Shown one piece after another: positions 24,535 to 36,695 of a stretch of 64,000 nucleotides of DNA. The notes beneath the pieces are model-generated. The model did not search any database. It was not told where the DNA came from and saw only the letters and a program-made list of their open reading frames with translations. A program made the position numbers and the translations under genes. The first letter of the stretch is position 1, and every line of letters begins with the position of its first letter. Source of the stretch: Tetragonia tetragonoides (Eukaryota > Streptophyta > Magnoliopsida > Caryophyllales > Aizoaceae); the NCBI GenBank assembly GCA_038025085.1, contig CM076154.1:38048501-38112500 (forward strand), read 5' to 3'.

Positions 24535-25128
24535 TGCCTGGCCACCAATTTCAATTCCAAAACCCTAATTCGATTGAACGCAATCGTACATTATCGTTTT
24601 CCAAACCCTAATTCGACTAAAGAAAATCGTACATAAACCCTAATTGTGAATTTGATAGAAATCCGTTCATATGAAATGATAGATTCATGCGATGAATGAA
24701 TTTGGGTATGAAATTGAACTACTCACATCACTCTCTCTGTCTCTCATTTAATTAGTGAGTGTGATTGTGAAAAATTGAGGATTAATCAAAATTCTCAGCA
24801 TAGGCGGGAGTGTGATTTTAGGGTTTTAGATTGGAGAGAGAAAAGTCGGTTGGGTTCTCTCATTCTCTGGGCTAATAAGATTTGGCGGGTTGGCCCAATT
24901 TGTAGGTCGATCAAGAACAAGTCAGTCCTCATCTTATAAGTCGGTCACGAGTCCAGTGGGTTTTTTCGGCCCATTTTGTGAACCATAATTTTTTTTTTCT
25001 TTTTTTTTTTTGGTGATTGAGAAATCATTTCATTTATGAGACGAAGAGAGTAGGTTAATTGGTCAATGTCGATAAATTTTACGCGGACGTGGTAATATTT
25101 TTGAGCCACACGATTTAATTAAACAGGG
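24535..25128. promoter_or_regulatory. Upstream region of the coiled-coil gene
   Basis: Contains several AAACCCTAATTCG elements on the plus strand (24562-24640), i.e. telo-box-like AAACCCTAA motifs near the start codon, common upstream of genes active in dividing cells. A (GA)n run is at 24358-24374 within the first intron. Confidence 0.5.
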
Positions 25129-25378
25129 TGTTAGAGATATAATATCGGGAAAATATTATGAGAATATATTTTTCCATCTATTTAGGAAATAAGATATATT
25201 AGAATATATTATTAAGATATTATATGATTAGATTTTATAGATCTAATATATTTAGCAAACTAGTATATTCAGGATATTAGTTGTGCTTGGAGAATAAGTT
25301 AACTGTAGCCTATAAATATGGGGTCTCCCATACATCAATGACAAGAAGCAACAATTATCAGCCTATTATACTTTATCA
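25129..25378 (+). mobile_element. Solo LTR of a retrotransposon, 250 bp
   Basis: The sequence begins TGTTAGAGATATAATATC and ends ACTTTATCA, the canonical TG...CA ends, and is flanked by a perfect 5-bp target duplication CAGGG at 25124-25128 and 25379-25383. A TATA-like CCTATAAATATGG at 25311-25323 sits about 60 bases from the right end, as expected of an LTR promoter. No internal region or second LTR is next to it, so it is the product of LTR-LTR recombination. The short length suits Ty1-copia or TRIM-type elements. Confidence 0.9.
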
Positions 25379-25383
25379 CAGGG

Positions 25384-27623
25384 CTGCCTTGAAATTGAGA
25401 TTAAATCGGCCCACGATTTGTGTCCTTTGGGTAATGTTGTTTTTTTATTTTATTTAATTTATTGTGGTTAATTTGGTGGCGAATTTTTGGCTGAATCTGA
25501 GTGCAACTAAGATAACTACTCCAAACATAAATATAGACCGTTTAGTTTAGGTCCAAGTCCAATAACTAATCAACCTAACCCCTAATTCGTGACTTGTAGC
25601 GGAGCAACCCAATTCCTAAATTGTAATCTCAGGTTCATAGTACAACTTAATCCCCCATTTTATTCCCCCACACTCTCTCTCTTCCCCTTGCCCCTCTCTC
25701 TCTCCTCCTTTCACCCTCAGCAACACTGTCACTCTCTCTCCTCCCCCGATCGTCGTCGCCACCTCACCGCCACCACCACAGCCCAACCACCACCGCCCAG
25801 GCCACCGTCGTGCTCGGGGGTGGAAAGAGACCACGCAGTAATATTTCTAGCCACAGGATTAAATTGAACCCGACCCACAAGGTAATGTTTATGTTTTTCA
25901 CTAACCACCTTTTATTATTTCGTTTAATTTTTTACTCGCTTATACCAATGTACCCTCAAGTGCAAAAGAAGGGGTCATGTATACCTGACTCACTTCCCCA
26001 TAACTGCTTTTATTTACCTACCAACACATCTGTCTCCATCCCCAATTTGTTGTAAATTCTTCCTTTCCTCCCTTGATAAAAAGCAACTTTGAGGAAGTCG
26101 AGAGGTATAAATGATCACCTATCTTGCAAAATGAAACGGAAATAACAAAAAGTGGTCAGTGAAAAACGGAAGCATGTTAGTAGAGGGTTGTTTGAGAAAA
26201 TCTTTTAAGATGATTTTATTAAAAAATGGGAGTCTTATTAGGTGGTTTTTGACAAACAAAAAAAATCCCTATTTAAAGATGGTTTCTTATCGTGCTTATG
26301 TCATACCTTCGTGCTTTGTAACAAGAGTCCTATTAGGGTTTTTTTTTCACCTTCAAATCTACAAAGTTTCTGGTAGTGTTTTTTTCCTTGATAAACATTT
26401 CTCTTTTCTTATTTTTTTTTTTTGTTGGAGGATTGATAAACGTTTCTCTTTGTTACTCCTATAAGGTTTCAGTTTGGCGCCTTAACCTTGATGAAATAGT
26501 TGCATTTTTTTTCTTATTTTCCTTCTCATGATTTGGGGGTTGGGTTGGGAACTGGGGGGGGGGGGGTTCCCAATCCAAATGTTACTAAGCGCTCCTTGTT
26601 TGCAATGGCAACTGAACATTCCACCATTAAAAACCAGGAAAGAAGAACAAAGGAAAGGGCAAAAAGGAAGACTGGAGAGACTTGGATCAGTGAATAACAA
26701 CATATTCTCAGATGATCAATATCAGCATATAGACAAGATATGCACTCCACAAAGAAGCACGGTGTGTCGGCGCGCACACATAGTTGTTATGAAGTACCAC
26801 CAGCAGACACACCAATGTTATGGCTGACTATATAAAGCCATCGAAATAGGTTTGGTTAGACAAATGTTCAAACTTTAGCTGACTGATAGATGCACAATAT
26901 GTTTTAGAGCAACTTGAAAATGATCAAGGTCACAGAAGCCAAAGGAACTAGAAGTTTCTTAGTTGAAAATGATCTTGAATGGCCGACAGCTATCCTGCAA
27001 GACAAAAATTCGACAAGGACCAAATTCAATTACATTCATCAATGAAAAAGATGACAAAAAGGCTGTAAAAGAGCAACTTGATCACATTACCAACGCCCAA
27101 TATGATTGAAGAACGGGTAGTGTACAGGGTTGAATCAGATTCATTCAGCCAGCATAAATGGAGGAGCATCAATGATAACTAGTACAACTTACAACAATTA
27201 CAATTACCCAAGAGCAAACGAAAGAGATTAAATCAAGAACATGAACTTCAGAGGTAGCACATTCAACTAGCAAAGATGGCAAGAAAACAACATCATAATC
27301 TGGATTTTCCGCACCAACAGCGGATCCAGTCTACCAACGGAACAAACATTGTCAAAGTAACATGCATCTCATCAGGATAACTAACACAGACCATGATCTC
27401 ATCACTCTAAACAGAAAAATTCCTAATCAGTTGCTCAATCTTAAAATGCAATGTGCAGAGATAAACAGAATCAAACTCTCATTCATGCAGTTGCTCAGTT
27501 TTTAGCATGACGATAACAGGAGGCAAATGAAAAACACATGTAATATGGTCTTATCTTTGGTCAAAAGGGCTCATGCTCAAGCTGTAAAACAACTTACCCA
27601 CTATGACATTCCACATCAGAACC
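25384..27623. other. Intergenic region without recognised gene
   Basis: Holds a pyrimidine-rich stretch with CTCTCTCT and CCACC repeats (25660-25810) and a G11 run at 26551-26561. Short open frames here have no recognisable domains. Nothing else is supported. Confidence 0.5.
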
Positions 27624-30614
27624 TCATCTCTTCCGCTTCAAAGTCTTCATATTCTTCAAAATATAATTCACAACCTCCTTCAAAGTAGCCTTTCGACCTT
27701 CCTTGTAGTTCCACAGCTCACTGACCACATACCTTCCGCTTGGATTGTACTCATTGATTTCTTGCAAGGCCGCCTTTACTGCTCTACAAACATCATCACC
27801 CCACTCCTCCTTCAGCTTCTTTAACTTCTCATCTTCTTCATCAATAATTTCCTACATCACATCTCCATCATTAACATGATAACATAAAAAACTTGAGCTC
27901 ATAAATTAAGTTCAGGTAAGCAATAAAATTCACACCTCAGTCTTTCCATCTGACTCAATAATTCTGAAAGGATGCCATGCTGGATCTTTCAGATTCTCCT
28001 GCCACAATGAGCTTCCTTCACTTGCCTTTAACATGGCCTCATCAGGTGGGAATCTTTTCTTGCATTCAGTAACAAATGCTTTGTCATCAATTTCACCCAT
28101 TCTTTTAATTCCAATATTGGTCCGATTACTTTGCAGGATGTCTGAAAGACCCTGGACATTACACATACAGAGAATCATATGAAGTGAAAAAGTAGGACTC
28201 AGCGCAAAAGGCATACATAATTCCATAGCAATAAAATTACAGATGTACTCACAAGAAAATATTCAATATTTCTAACATGCAGGCTACTGAAAATGAAACA
28301 TAATAGGAAACTACTACTCCCAATCGGAAAAAGCGATCAAATGAAAAAGGCAAGCAGCAAAAAAAAACAAGGATAATCAATTTACTTAGAGAATCTGAAT
28401 ATTATGCTTCTCCGTGTGACAACATGACGATTATCATGATAGATTATGTAAATATTCTTGCAGAAATAGAGACATCCAGATACATACCACAATCAACTCT
28501 TTTCGGGCCTCCTGCAGTTCATCATTGCTCTGCCGTTGCTTTACAACAAGAGTTTGATTCATGTCTTCTAAATGGTTCATATCTTCCATTTTTGAACGCA
28601 ATTCCTCTTGCATCTCCTTCATCTTCCTCTGGATTGCATCATCATCATCATCTCCCAGATGTTTCATGACCTCCAACTTTCCAGTTAACTCCTCAATTTC
28701 CAATTGCAACTTCTGCCTAGCATCGAGCTCCTTCTCCAAAAGAAGAATTTTTTTCAGTGCCTCTTCCTTCTCCCTCTGCACATGTATCACGGTTGTGAGA
28801 GCTATATAATGGAACGAGCATATGTATATGGCACAGGTTAACCAACATCACCTTTTGCTCTTCCATCAGCCTCGACACATTCTCATCTGCTTTCTTTTGC
28901 TCCATGGAAGCCATTTGTAGTGAATTGTTTCTTTCATCATTCTGAAAGAAAACAAGTACCATACTAGCATGTGAGTTTCACAAAAACTAGAAAGTCGAAT
29001 GATTTGAACTTTCACAAACTCCAGTACTTACAAGATGTCATCTATAATGACTTACGAGTACTATTAAGAGATATACCAATTAAATATAAAAAAGGAGGAT
29101 GGTTATAATCTACAAAAATCCTATACATAGTCTACGAGACCAGGTTTCCCAAGTTTCCAGCTACTGAAGCATGACCAGAGTGCTGGTGACACTACATTGA
29201 TGGAAAATAACAAGTCTAGAAGCAGCTTCAGAAAAATCCAGCTGGTGAAGGGATTTCGTTCACTACCAGCATAATTACTTAAACAACTTTATTACTTTTA
29301 ATAACAACTAGGTTCCTTTGACACATAGATTCCTGCCAGCTGTTATAATGTGAACCAACAGAAAACCCTAAGCATCAAATGGTCAATATTGGCAACATTT
29401 ACAACACATGAATACAAACACTAAAAGGTTACCTGCTGCTTCTCCTCATCGAGTTTCTGCCTTTCTCGCTCAGTTAAAACCTCACGTCTGCTTAACTCCC
29501 TGGTGCGCCAATCTAGTTGTTTTTTCTTAGATTCCAACTCATGATTCATATTCTCTTGCTCATCTAATATCCTCCGAACATGAACCCTAGCAATGCGCTG
29601 CATCTTCCGCGTTTCTGTAAATAAAACAAAATTTCCCAAGAGATCATCAAATGCAAGCAGGACAGTAAATAAATGAGGGTGAGAATAATGAGTTCTCAAC
29701 TATTAAGAAAGAAACTGACCATCATAAAATGCTTGATGCAGCTTGTCTTTCTCTTCAAGCATTCGACTCAAAGACATTGTTTTCTCATTAAACTTAGAGT
29801 GCATCTCATCCAAATTCTGATTCTTCATGTCAATCTCATTTGCCAAGTTGACGACAATCATTTCTTTACCCTGTTTTGCTTCTAGAACAATGTCTGAAAG
29901 TGTCTTGAGCTCTCCTTTCTGGCGAAGGTAGTCTCCTATGTTGCCCTTTGCATGGTAATCATCAGCCCGAGCAAACCACCCATAGATACTAGAACCCAAA
30001 CTATCTCTGTCTGCATTCCACTCCTTCTTGCCGTGTCTACCAGTTTCAAATGACTTCTCAAATTCCACAGCATTCTTGAAGCCAATCCACTCTTTCTCAA
30101 AGTGCACAACAGCTTGTGCAGTTTGATCTTGTTCATCATGAAAAACTTCCACTCCCAATGGTTTATATTTTGCAAAAGTTTTCATCCAGAACCCAGTATC
30201 AGCCAAATGTTTACCGGTTTGAGCATCCTTTACAATGTTAACAATAATGCCAACCCATGGCCAGCAATACAGCTCCTCTGACTCTCTGCTTTGGGATTCT
30301 GGCTCAGCTGGTTGACTAGTTTGAACCACTCCATTGCTTAAATCAACCTCCAGGTACTTTGCCAGAGCGAGATGATTGACCTTCTGTTTCACACTTCTAT
30401 GGGCAGCACCTTTTGCAACGCCTGAAGCATGCTGGTAGAGATCCTTGTAGCCATACTCTTGCTTCTTCTTGCCGGCACAGAAAGGGCACCTAAGCGTACC
30501 ATTTGCATTCCTCACTTTCTGACTCCCGCTTCTCAAGGCTGTATAGGGCTTCTCAATGTGCTCCTCAATCTCAGACTCACTGATGCCAGACTCATCGTCC
30601 GAGCTGAGCTCCAT
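27624..30614 (-). CDS. XS/XH domain protein of the FDM/IDN2 family (RNA-directed DNA methylation)
   Basis: A plant-specific dsRNA-binding cofactor. FDM/IDN2 relatives bind double-stranded RNA with 5' overhangs and act with IDN2 complexes in the Pol V branch of RNA-directed DNA methylation in the nucleus. Six coding exons join in frame: 30614-29720, 29614-29433, 28941-28852, 28775-28488, 28151-27936 and 27851-27624, giving 632 residues, normal for the family. Residues ~43-80 are the zf-XS finger ([10 protein letters not shown]...YQHASG); residues ~110-235 are the XS domain with [12 protein letters not shown]; residues ~240-490 are coiled coil; and ~500-632 are the XH domain with [22 protein letters not shown] and a Lys/Arg tail. 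The start is the first ATG after a 5'UTR splice acceptor at about 30643. A first non-coding exon likely ends near 31253 (CAACAAAG/GTAAAA), giving a ~600-bp leader intron. I cannot tell which FDM paralogue this is. Confidence 0.92.
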
Positions 30615-30642
30615 TAGGCTCTTTAACAAATACTGTAGATGG

Positions 30643-31330
30643 ATTAACCCAGAAAATGCCTTGTTACTTAAAGAAACAAACTAAGAAATTGTTACCAGGA
30701 TAATTCATAGCAGTAGCAACATTATGCCCCCCCCCCCAAATAACTTCTGAATCTTCATCCAAACAGACTTATGGATGCTCTTAGTTGGTTGAACTTGAAC
30801 ACACAAAATGTCTTAATACATGACAAACTAGTCAGTTTATTAGCAATTAATATTTGGGGGCCTGTGTAAAAATATGAATTGAGGTTCAACCCAAATCACC
30901 ATTCATTTATTTCCTTACAAATCAAAATCTTAAACAAAATTAGACCTTTCACATAAAAATAAAAGGTTTCATCCCATTAGAAAAAGAAAGAGAAGTACAA
31001 TATTGAAAACTTCAAAAAGAAACAAGAAAACAAACAATGAATTCATCTGGTCTCCTTTACCAATCAAAATTAAATACAAAAAATCTCATATGTTCTTCAT
31101 GCCCACTAGGCCACTACCCAGATAAATTCCTAGATACTACATTTCATAACTTATACAGTACATTTTAAGAAATCAAATCTAAACTACAGCCTAAGAAGAC
31201 GAATTTTAAAAAAAATAAACTCAAAAAACTAAAAAAAATGGGAAATTTTACCTTTGTTGGATTCCAAGATGAGTTGAGAAGATGATTTAGTAGCCCACAA
31301 TTTCCGTCAATCCTGCAATTGAATTGCTGT
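30643..31330 (-). other. 5'UTR exon and leader intron of the XS/XH gene
   Basis: On the minus strand a donor AAAG/GTAAAATTT at about 31253 and an acceptor CATCTACAG at about 30643 bound a ~600-bp intron. The non-coding first exon runs roughly 31330-31253. A C10 run lies in the intron at 30729-30738. Leader introns are common in plants and often raise expression. Confidence 0.55.
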
Positions 31331-31509
31331 TTGTTCTAATCTAACCTTGGAATTCCTCGTTACATTTTTTTTCTTCTTCTGTCAAAGTAAAGGAACGTTG
31401 TTGTTTTGCTCACTGTCACTGCGTTCTCAACCCTTTTCCTTTACGAGGCCTTCTCCCATTCTCAGTGTAGTCCAAAGTCCTGGGTATTTTATCTTTTTCT
31501 TAAATCTTA

Positions 31510-31960
31510 GGATTTTTTTGCTAAAAACACCCCTAAAGAACTTAAGTAAGTGGAAAAACACCCCAATAAATTTTTATTTTGAAGGAACACCCCAATACAG
31601 TAAAAACGCCCTGTCAGGACACCCCAAGCTAATCTTCATAGTGGTTTCCGTTCACTTTTTGCTGGATTTGCCCATAATACCCTCACGCTTATCTCATGTG
31701 TGCAATTCTTAATGGAGGGAAAGTTAGAACATAAGTGATGGGGTAAATGATGGGAAATTGGGAGGGTTATGGGTGGGTGTGAAATTAAATCCATGTGAGA
31801 TAAGCGTAAGGGTATTATGGGCAAACCCAACAAAAAGTGAACGAAAATCACCATGAAGATTAGCTTGCTGTATTGGGGTGTTCCTTCAAAACAAAAATGT
31901 ATTGGGGTATTTTTCCACTCACTTAAATTTTTTAGGGGTGTTTTTAGCAAAAAAAAATCC
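31510..31960. mobile_element. Mutator-type foldback MITE, 451 bp
   Basis: Long inverted repeats of about 170 bp each (left from GGATTTTTTTGCTAAAAAC, right ending in its reverse complement) are flanked by a perfect 9-bp target duplication TAAATCTTA at 31501-31509 and 31961-31969. Nine-base duplications are the hallmark of Mutator-like elements. It sits within 200 bp of the XS/XH transcription start region. The nearly complementary arms could form an RNA hairpin if transcribed. Confidence 0.92.
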
Positions 31961-32031
31961 TAAATCTTAATAAACATTTCTAAATTCCCATACTCATGGT
32001 CAGATTGGTCACGTGTTGCAACTCTTGCAAG

Positions 32032-32326
32032 TAGACCTGGTAAACGAGTCATGTGGGTCGGGTTTGGGGTGGGTCGAATATGGGTCGGGTTTGGGATGGG
32101 TCAAATATGGGTCGGGTTAGATACGAATTTGGTTTCGAGTTATCCAACGGGTTTGACAAATGTTGTCTCAAAATTTTCGGTTTTGAATTACCTAACGAGT
32201 TTGACAAATATTGTGTTATAACTTTTCAGTCGGTTATTTTGATCTCGGATTAAAATGAGTCAGATCATTTCGAGTTTGAAACTTTTTAAAAGCGGATTCA
32301 GGTGAGGTCAGTTTTTACCAGCTCTA
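32032..32326. mobile_element. Small non-autonomous hAT element, 295 bp
   Basis: The ends are TAGACCTGGTAAA and the reverse complement TAGAGCTGGTAAA, flanked by CTTGCAAG (32024-32031) and CTTGCAAA (32327-32334), a 7/8 target duplication. The left half holds repeated ATGGGTCGGGTTTGG motifs. No transposase. Confidence 0.82.
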
Positions 32327-32846
32327 CTTGCAAACCTTTAATCAAGAGTGCTTTCAAATTTCCATCTCCCAAACAATGTGAGTGATAAAAACAAATCTCT
32401 TAATGTAGTATTTTTCAAGAAAACAGCATTTAAGATCATCTAAATTTGTAGAAAATTCGAAAAACATCATAATGTTGTTATCTAAACGTTCTTATAAATT
32501 GAGAAAATGTTAATAAAAAATATTCAATCACCTTATATTCCGTCCGCCTGACGTCTCTTCTCCTCCATCCTCTTTCCACATAATTACCAGTTTACTAGGA
32601 TATTTTATATATTTGTACTTAGAGATTCCAAATATCAGAATTGTCAAGTTAAAATCATAATGGCATTCCAAGACCTAGACGCAAGATACACTTTTTGAAC
32701 TTGGCACAGAATTCTTGATTCAGTTTTTTAGTTCTTTCAATTCAGTCCAATCCAATTTATTTTGTAGAAAAGAATACACAACACTTCAAAGTATGAGTGA
32801 GGCCGCGAGGCATGGCCAGGTAGGAGGAGAAGGAAGCACTCCTAAA

Positions 32847-33262
32847 TTTTATGTATGGGGCTAATTTGCATCATGTAGGAGTTATGGACTTATGGTGATG
32901 ACTAGTTACATTCCCGTGCGATGCACGGTTTGTGTGTTAATATTAAATAACATATTTTTAAATGTATATTTTAAGATATTTTTTGCATATGTCATATCTG
33001 GACCATAAGTATGCATATGTCATATCCCTTTAATATGCTACAAACCTACAGTATTGCATCATTTGTAGGATAAAGTACAAAAAATACTTCGTATACAATA
33101 TTTTATTTATCGTCAATCAAGATATAAATCTGTTGGTTTGTATATCAAACTTGTTTATTATTTTTATTGCAATTTACGCCACTATCTAGTGTCCAATATC
33201 CAGTCCAATATATCACCACTACCACTAATGCAACCATAATACTATAATATTTTACTGCAATT
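32847..33262. repeat. Direct repeat X, copy 1 (contains a minus-strand Helitron 3' end)
   Basis: A 416-bp block repeated with few changes at 36696-37111. It includes CTAG at 32902-32905 and, on the minus strand, the hairpin CCGTGC-ATC-GCACGG eight bases before it: a Helitron-type 3' terminus pointing leftwards. Confidence 0.88.
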
Positions 33263-33698
33263 AGATAATAGAACATTGAAACAAAAAGAATTGGGGCTTA
33301 CCATTAGCAAAGAATTGCTAATGAAAGCCCCTGAACCAAAAGGGGGCTAGGATTTTTTGGGGGGAAGGAGATTCATATTAACTTAATTAGTATACAACGC
33401 TAATTTCACTGAATTTTATATACAAGTATATATAAAACTATGAAATTTATGTCATTTTAACAAATTATTTTAAAAATATGAATAACTACATAGTCTCCGG
33501 TCATAAACATATCGTCACATAAACGAATATGTAAAGATGATAAAAGAGTTTAACTTATAAGTTTTACAGTTTTAACAAAGTTCTGTGGTCCATAGAGCAT
33601 CACGTAAGAGAAAAAAAATATACTTAAAATGTTTTAATAAACTAATGACAAATATATAAGAAAAACAAAGAGATTGTGGCATATTTATTTATTTTTCT
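33263..33698. repeat. Direct repeat Y, copy 1
   Basis: Begins at the exact end of repeat X and matches 35518-35953. Its first ~110 bases are the head of the poly-A retroposon that is complete in the other copy, so this copy appears to be the derived, truncated one. Confidence 0.85.
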
Positions 33699-33885
33699 AT
33701 TGGCGCATATATGCATATGACTGAAAAATATTGAATGTAACTTTACACTAAACCTTGCAATGCATAAGATTACCTTCATGTCCAACACGAATCTAAACTA
33801 TTGAAGTGAAATTGCCAACATACTTCGATTCTCGATATCATTTTTACTACCATCATATAAGTGTATTTATTTTAAAGAAAAATTT
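33699..33885. repeat. Inverted repeat Z, copy 1
   Basis: About 185 bp that reappears in reverse complement at 35953-36140 (for example TGTCCAACACGAATCTAAA here and its complement there). Repeat Y is direct while Z is inverted, so the locus was rearranged rather than simply duplicated. Confidence 0.85.
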
Positions 33886-34958
33886 TCACTTTGGTGCCCT
33901 GGCGTTTGGGTTAATCATTATTTAGTGCCCCGTGTTTTAAATATTACCACTTTAGTCTATATATTAGAGGCATTTTCTGACAGCATTGGAGGCGTCCACC
34001 TAAGCGGAGCCTTTTAAAATAAATACAATTTAATAACAATAATAATAAACAATCAAAATTAGGAAAGAGAAAATATTAGAGTTATAGCAGTAAATTATTG
34101 GAGATAATGAAATATTAAGAGGCCTGAAACTATTGTTTCACACTTTCAAAATTCTAATATCTTACATCAATAAAAAGAGCGTGAAACGCACTTTAAAATA
34201 AGACTCATTATCACATAACATTTTCATTAGCATTTTCTAATATTATAAAACGCGTCTACCTAAGCAAGCATGTTAGAATTGTGCCGCCTAAGCGAGCTAA
34301 ATTAAAAGATTTATAAAAAAAACTCGATCATCTAAAGTTATTTCATTATAATTTATATATTAGAAAATATCTCATTTTATATCTCTTCGCCAAAATAGAA
34401 ATTACTGTACCTCGCTTGGCCAAAGTTGGATGACAATATATGGCATGATAATGTGACTTGCCATATGCCCATATGATTTTGATTCAATCGATCTCTTGCT
34501 TATATGTATGGTGCATGACTGCATATAGCATCTCGATGCGTAGAACATTATTATAATAATAGTAATAATAATAAAGTAGCCACAAGCGCCATAGTGGTGC
34601 TGACCAAACAACAAGTCTTCGAAGCCCTTTTGTTTCCGAATCTTACTGAAGTTACTGAAGTCTATCAAGGTTTATTACCAAACCACAAAATTGTTTCCAT
34701 ACACCTACTATTTATATAAAGGAGGTATTTTGTGACTGTATCGAATACGTCCACCTTATCGAATCATCTAAGAGTAGAATTAAAATTGTTATCTATATAA
34801 GCTACTAAGCTAAATAAATAACAAAAATATAATTACGATATAATATCAGGTGAAAAGAATAAGTTATAATTATAAATTACAAAAGTAAGAAGATATTTTT
34901 TGGTGTTATTAAGTTGTAATACACGTACTTTGTAGTTTTCAAGTGAAAAGAACAAATC
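33886..34958. other. AT-rich repeat-derived sequence
   Basis: The first ~70 bases (ACTTTGGTGCCCTGGCGTTT onward) match one arm of the foldback element at 36143. The rest is AT-rich with scattered short repeats such as CGTCYACCTAAGC. No gene recognised. Confidence 0.45.
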
Positions 34959-35111
34959 CTAAAGTCTTATTCTTTTCAACGAAATGGTGAAACAGAACGG
35001 AACGAAACATAACAAAATGACACGAAAGGTAACGGAACAAAACGACATATTGGACACAGAATGTGTGGAAAAATAAAATAGAAAATGAGATGCAGTGCAA
35101 ATTGGAAATGA

Positions 35112-35640
35112 ACGATTCATATTATTTTTTTTGAGGGAAAAATAAATTTCATTAATTGAAAGCCATACGGCACTTATAAAAGGGTTGAATTCAACAAGAA
35201 ATAAATCTAAAATATCAGAACACATTCGAATGAAAAAGCTATGTAGCACTAGAGATTCAACAATTCCGACCAGCTTCCAATTAGTCGTTGTTTTCCATAT
35301 TACAGTCTCTTCGCGGAAGCCTCTGCTATAGCTTTGAATGTTTCGATCCGACATAGTAGACCAGCTCTTGATAGAATTGATCCACCAAAGCACCATACGA
35401 ACGACAAAACGAAAAACTAACAATACTCTCAAAAAGTGAGAGACAGTCGAACCCAACATATGGGACAAACTAACCCTCACAAATGGAGAGACTGATATTA
35501 TTCGACATAATAAAACTAGATAATAGAACATTGAAACAAAAAGAATTGAGGCTTACCATTAGCAAAGAATTGCTAATGACAGCCCCTAAACCAAAAGGGG
35601 GCTAGGATTTTTTGGGGGAAAGGAGATACATATTAACTTA
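35112..35640 (-). mobile_element. Poly-A retroposon family, copy A
   Basis: On the minus strand a ~530-bp unit runs from a CCTAGCCCCC-rich head to GCCGTATGGCTTTC, AATTTATTTTTCCCTC and an A tract at 35137-35128. Related, diverged copies on the plus strand lie at about 38440-38951 and 41380-42085. Poly-A end and variable length fit a SINE or 5'-truncated LINE. A remnant frame of ~190 codons shows no recognised domain. Confidence 0.65.
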
Positions 35641-35953
35641 ATTAGTATACAACGCTAATTTCACTGAATTTTATATACAAGTATATATAAAACTATGAAA
35701 TTTATGTCATTTTGACAAATTATTTTAAAAATATGAATAACTACATAGTCTCCGGTTATAAACATATCGTTACATAAACGAATATGTAAAGATGATAAAA
35801 GAGTTTAACTTATAAGTTTTACAGTTTTAACAAAGTTCTGTGGTCCATAAAGCATCACGTAAGAGAAAAAAAAAATACTTAAAAAGTTTTAAAAAACTAA
35901 TGACAAATATATAAGAAAAACAAAGAGATTGTGGCATATTTATTTAATTTTCC
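35518..35953. repeat. Direct repeat Y, copy 2
   Basis: Matches 33263-33698 at high identity. It begins inside retroposon copy A and runs past its head into AT-rich flank. Confidence 0.85.
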
Positions 35954-36142
35954 TTTAAAATAAATACACTTATATGATGGTAGTAAAAATAATATCGAGA
36001 ATCGAAGTATGTTGGCAATTTCACTTCAATAATTTAGATTCGTGTTGGACATGAAGGTAATCTTATGCATTGCAAGGTTTAGTGTAAAGTTACATTCAAT
36101 ATTTTCAGTCATATGCAAATATGCGCCAATAGAAAAATAAAG
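35954..36142. repeat. Inverted repeat Z, copy 2
   Basis: Reverse complement of 33699-33885, sharing AATCGAAGTATGTTGGCAAT and neighbouring blocks. Confidence 0.85.
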
Positions 36143-36650
36143 AAAAATTTCCACTTTGGTGCCCTGGCGTTTGGGTTAATCATTATTTAGTGCCCCTTGT
36201 TTTAAATATTACCACTTTAGTTACCTGGGATATGTGAAAAAATTTCAGTTACGTTTTTTCTGTTACATTATTCTATCAGTTTGCTGACATGACATTTAAT
36301 AAGTGTACATGATTAATGGCGCACATTGCAATGACGAAGTTACCCCCATTTAATACGCGACATTTTTATTTTCCGAGTCTGAGAATAAGATCAAGGGTTG
36401 TACTTTGTACCATACCGCAGATCATATGCACTTACTAAATGACACTTTAGCAAATGTGAGCCATTAATCGTGTGCACTTATTAAATGTCACGTAAGAAAA
36501 CAACGTTATGTGACGAGTGTAACGGAAAAAATGTAACTGGAACTTTTTCACATATCTCAGGTAACTAAAGTGGTAATATTTAAAACACGGGACACTAAAT
36601 AATGATTAACCCAAACGTCAGGGCATCAAAGTGGAAATTTTCCTATTTTA
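36143..36650. mobile_element. Foldback element with ~110-bp inverted arms
   Basis: The left arm (GAAAAATTTCCACTTTGGTG to ATTTCAGTTACG) is repeated in reverse complement at 36530-36650. The middle is unique. No clean target duplication was found, so the superfamily is uncertain (a Mutator-like MITE is likely). A partial copy of one arm lies at 33886-33956. Confidence 0.75.
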
Positions 36651-36695
36651 AAATTTTAACAACTAACCCGTGCAACGCACGGGCTTCATATCTAG
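36651..36695 (+). mobile_element. Helitron-type 3' terminus, plus strand
   Basis: A perfect 7-bp stem CCCGTGC-AAC-GCACGGG at 36667-36683 is followed eight bases later by CTAG (36692-36695) and T. The base after CTAG is exactly where direct repeat X copy 2 starts, as expected if the Helitron inserted there. Confidence 0.72.

Noticed and set aside
25589..26055. Proline/serine-rich frames in the CT-rich stretch
   Set aside because: Low complexity, no domain, no splice structure; both strands are open.
34959..35531. A 190-codon minus-strand frame as a gene
   Set aside because: It coincides with retroposon copy A. The diverged copies B and C do not preserve the frame.
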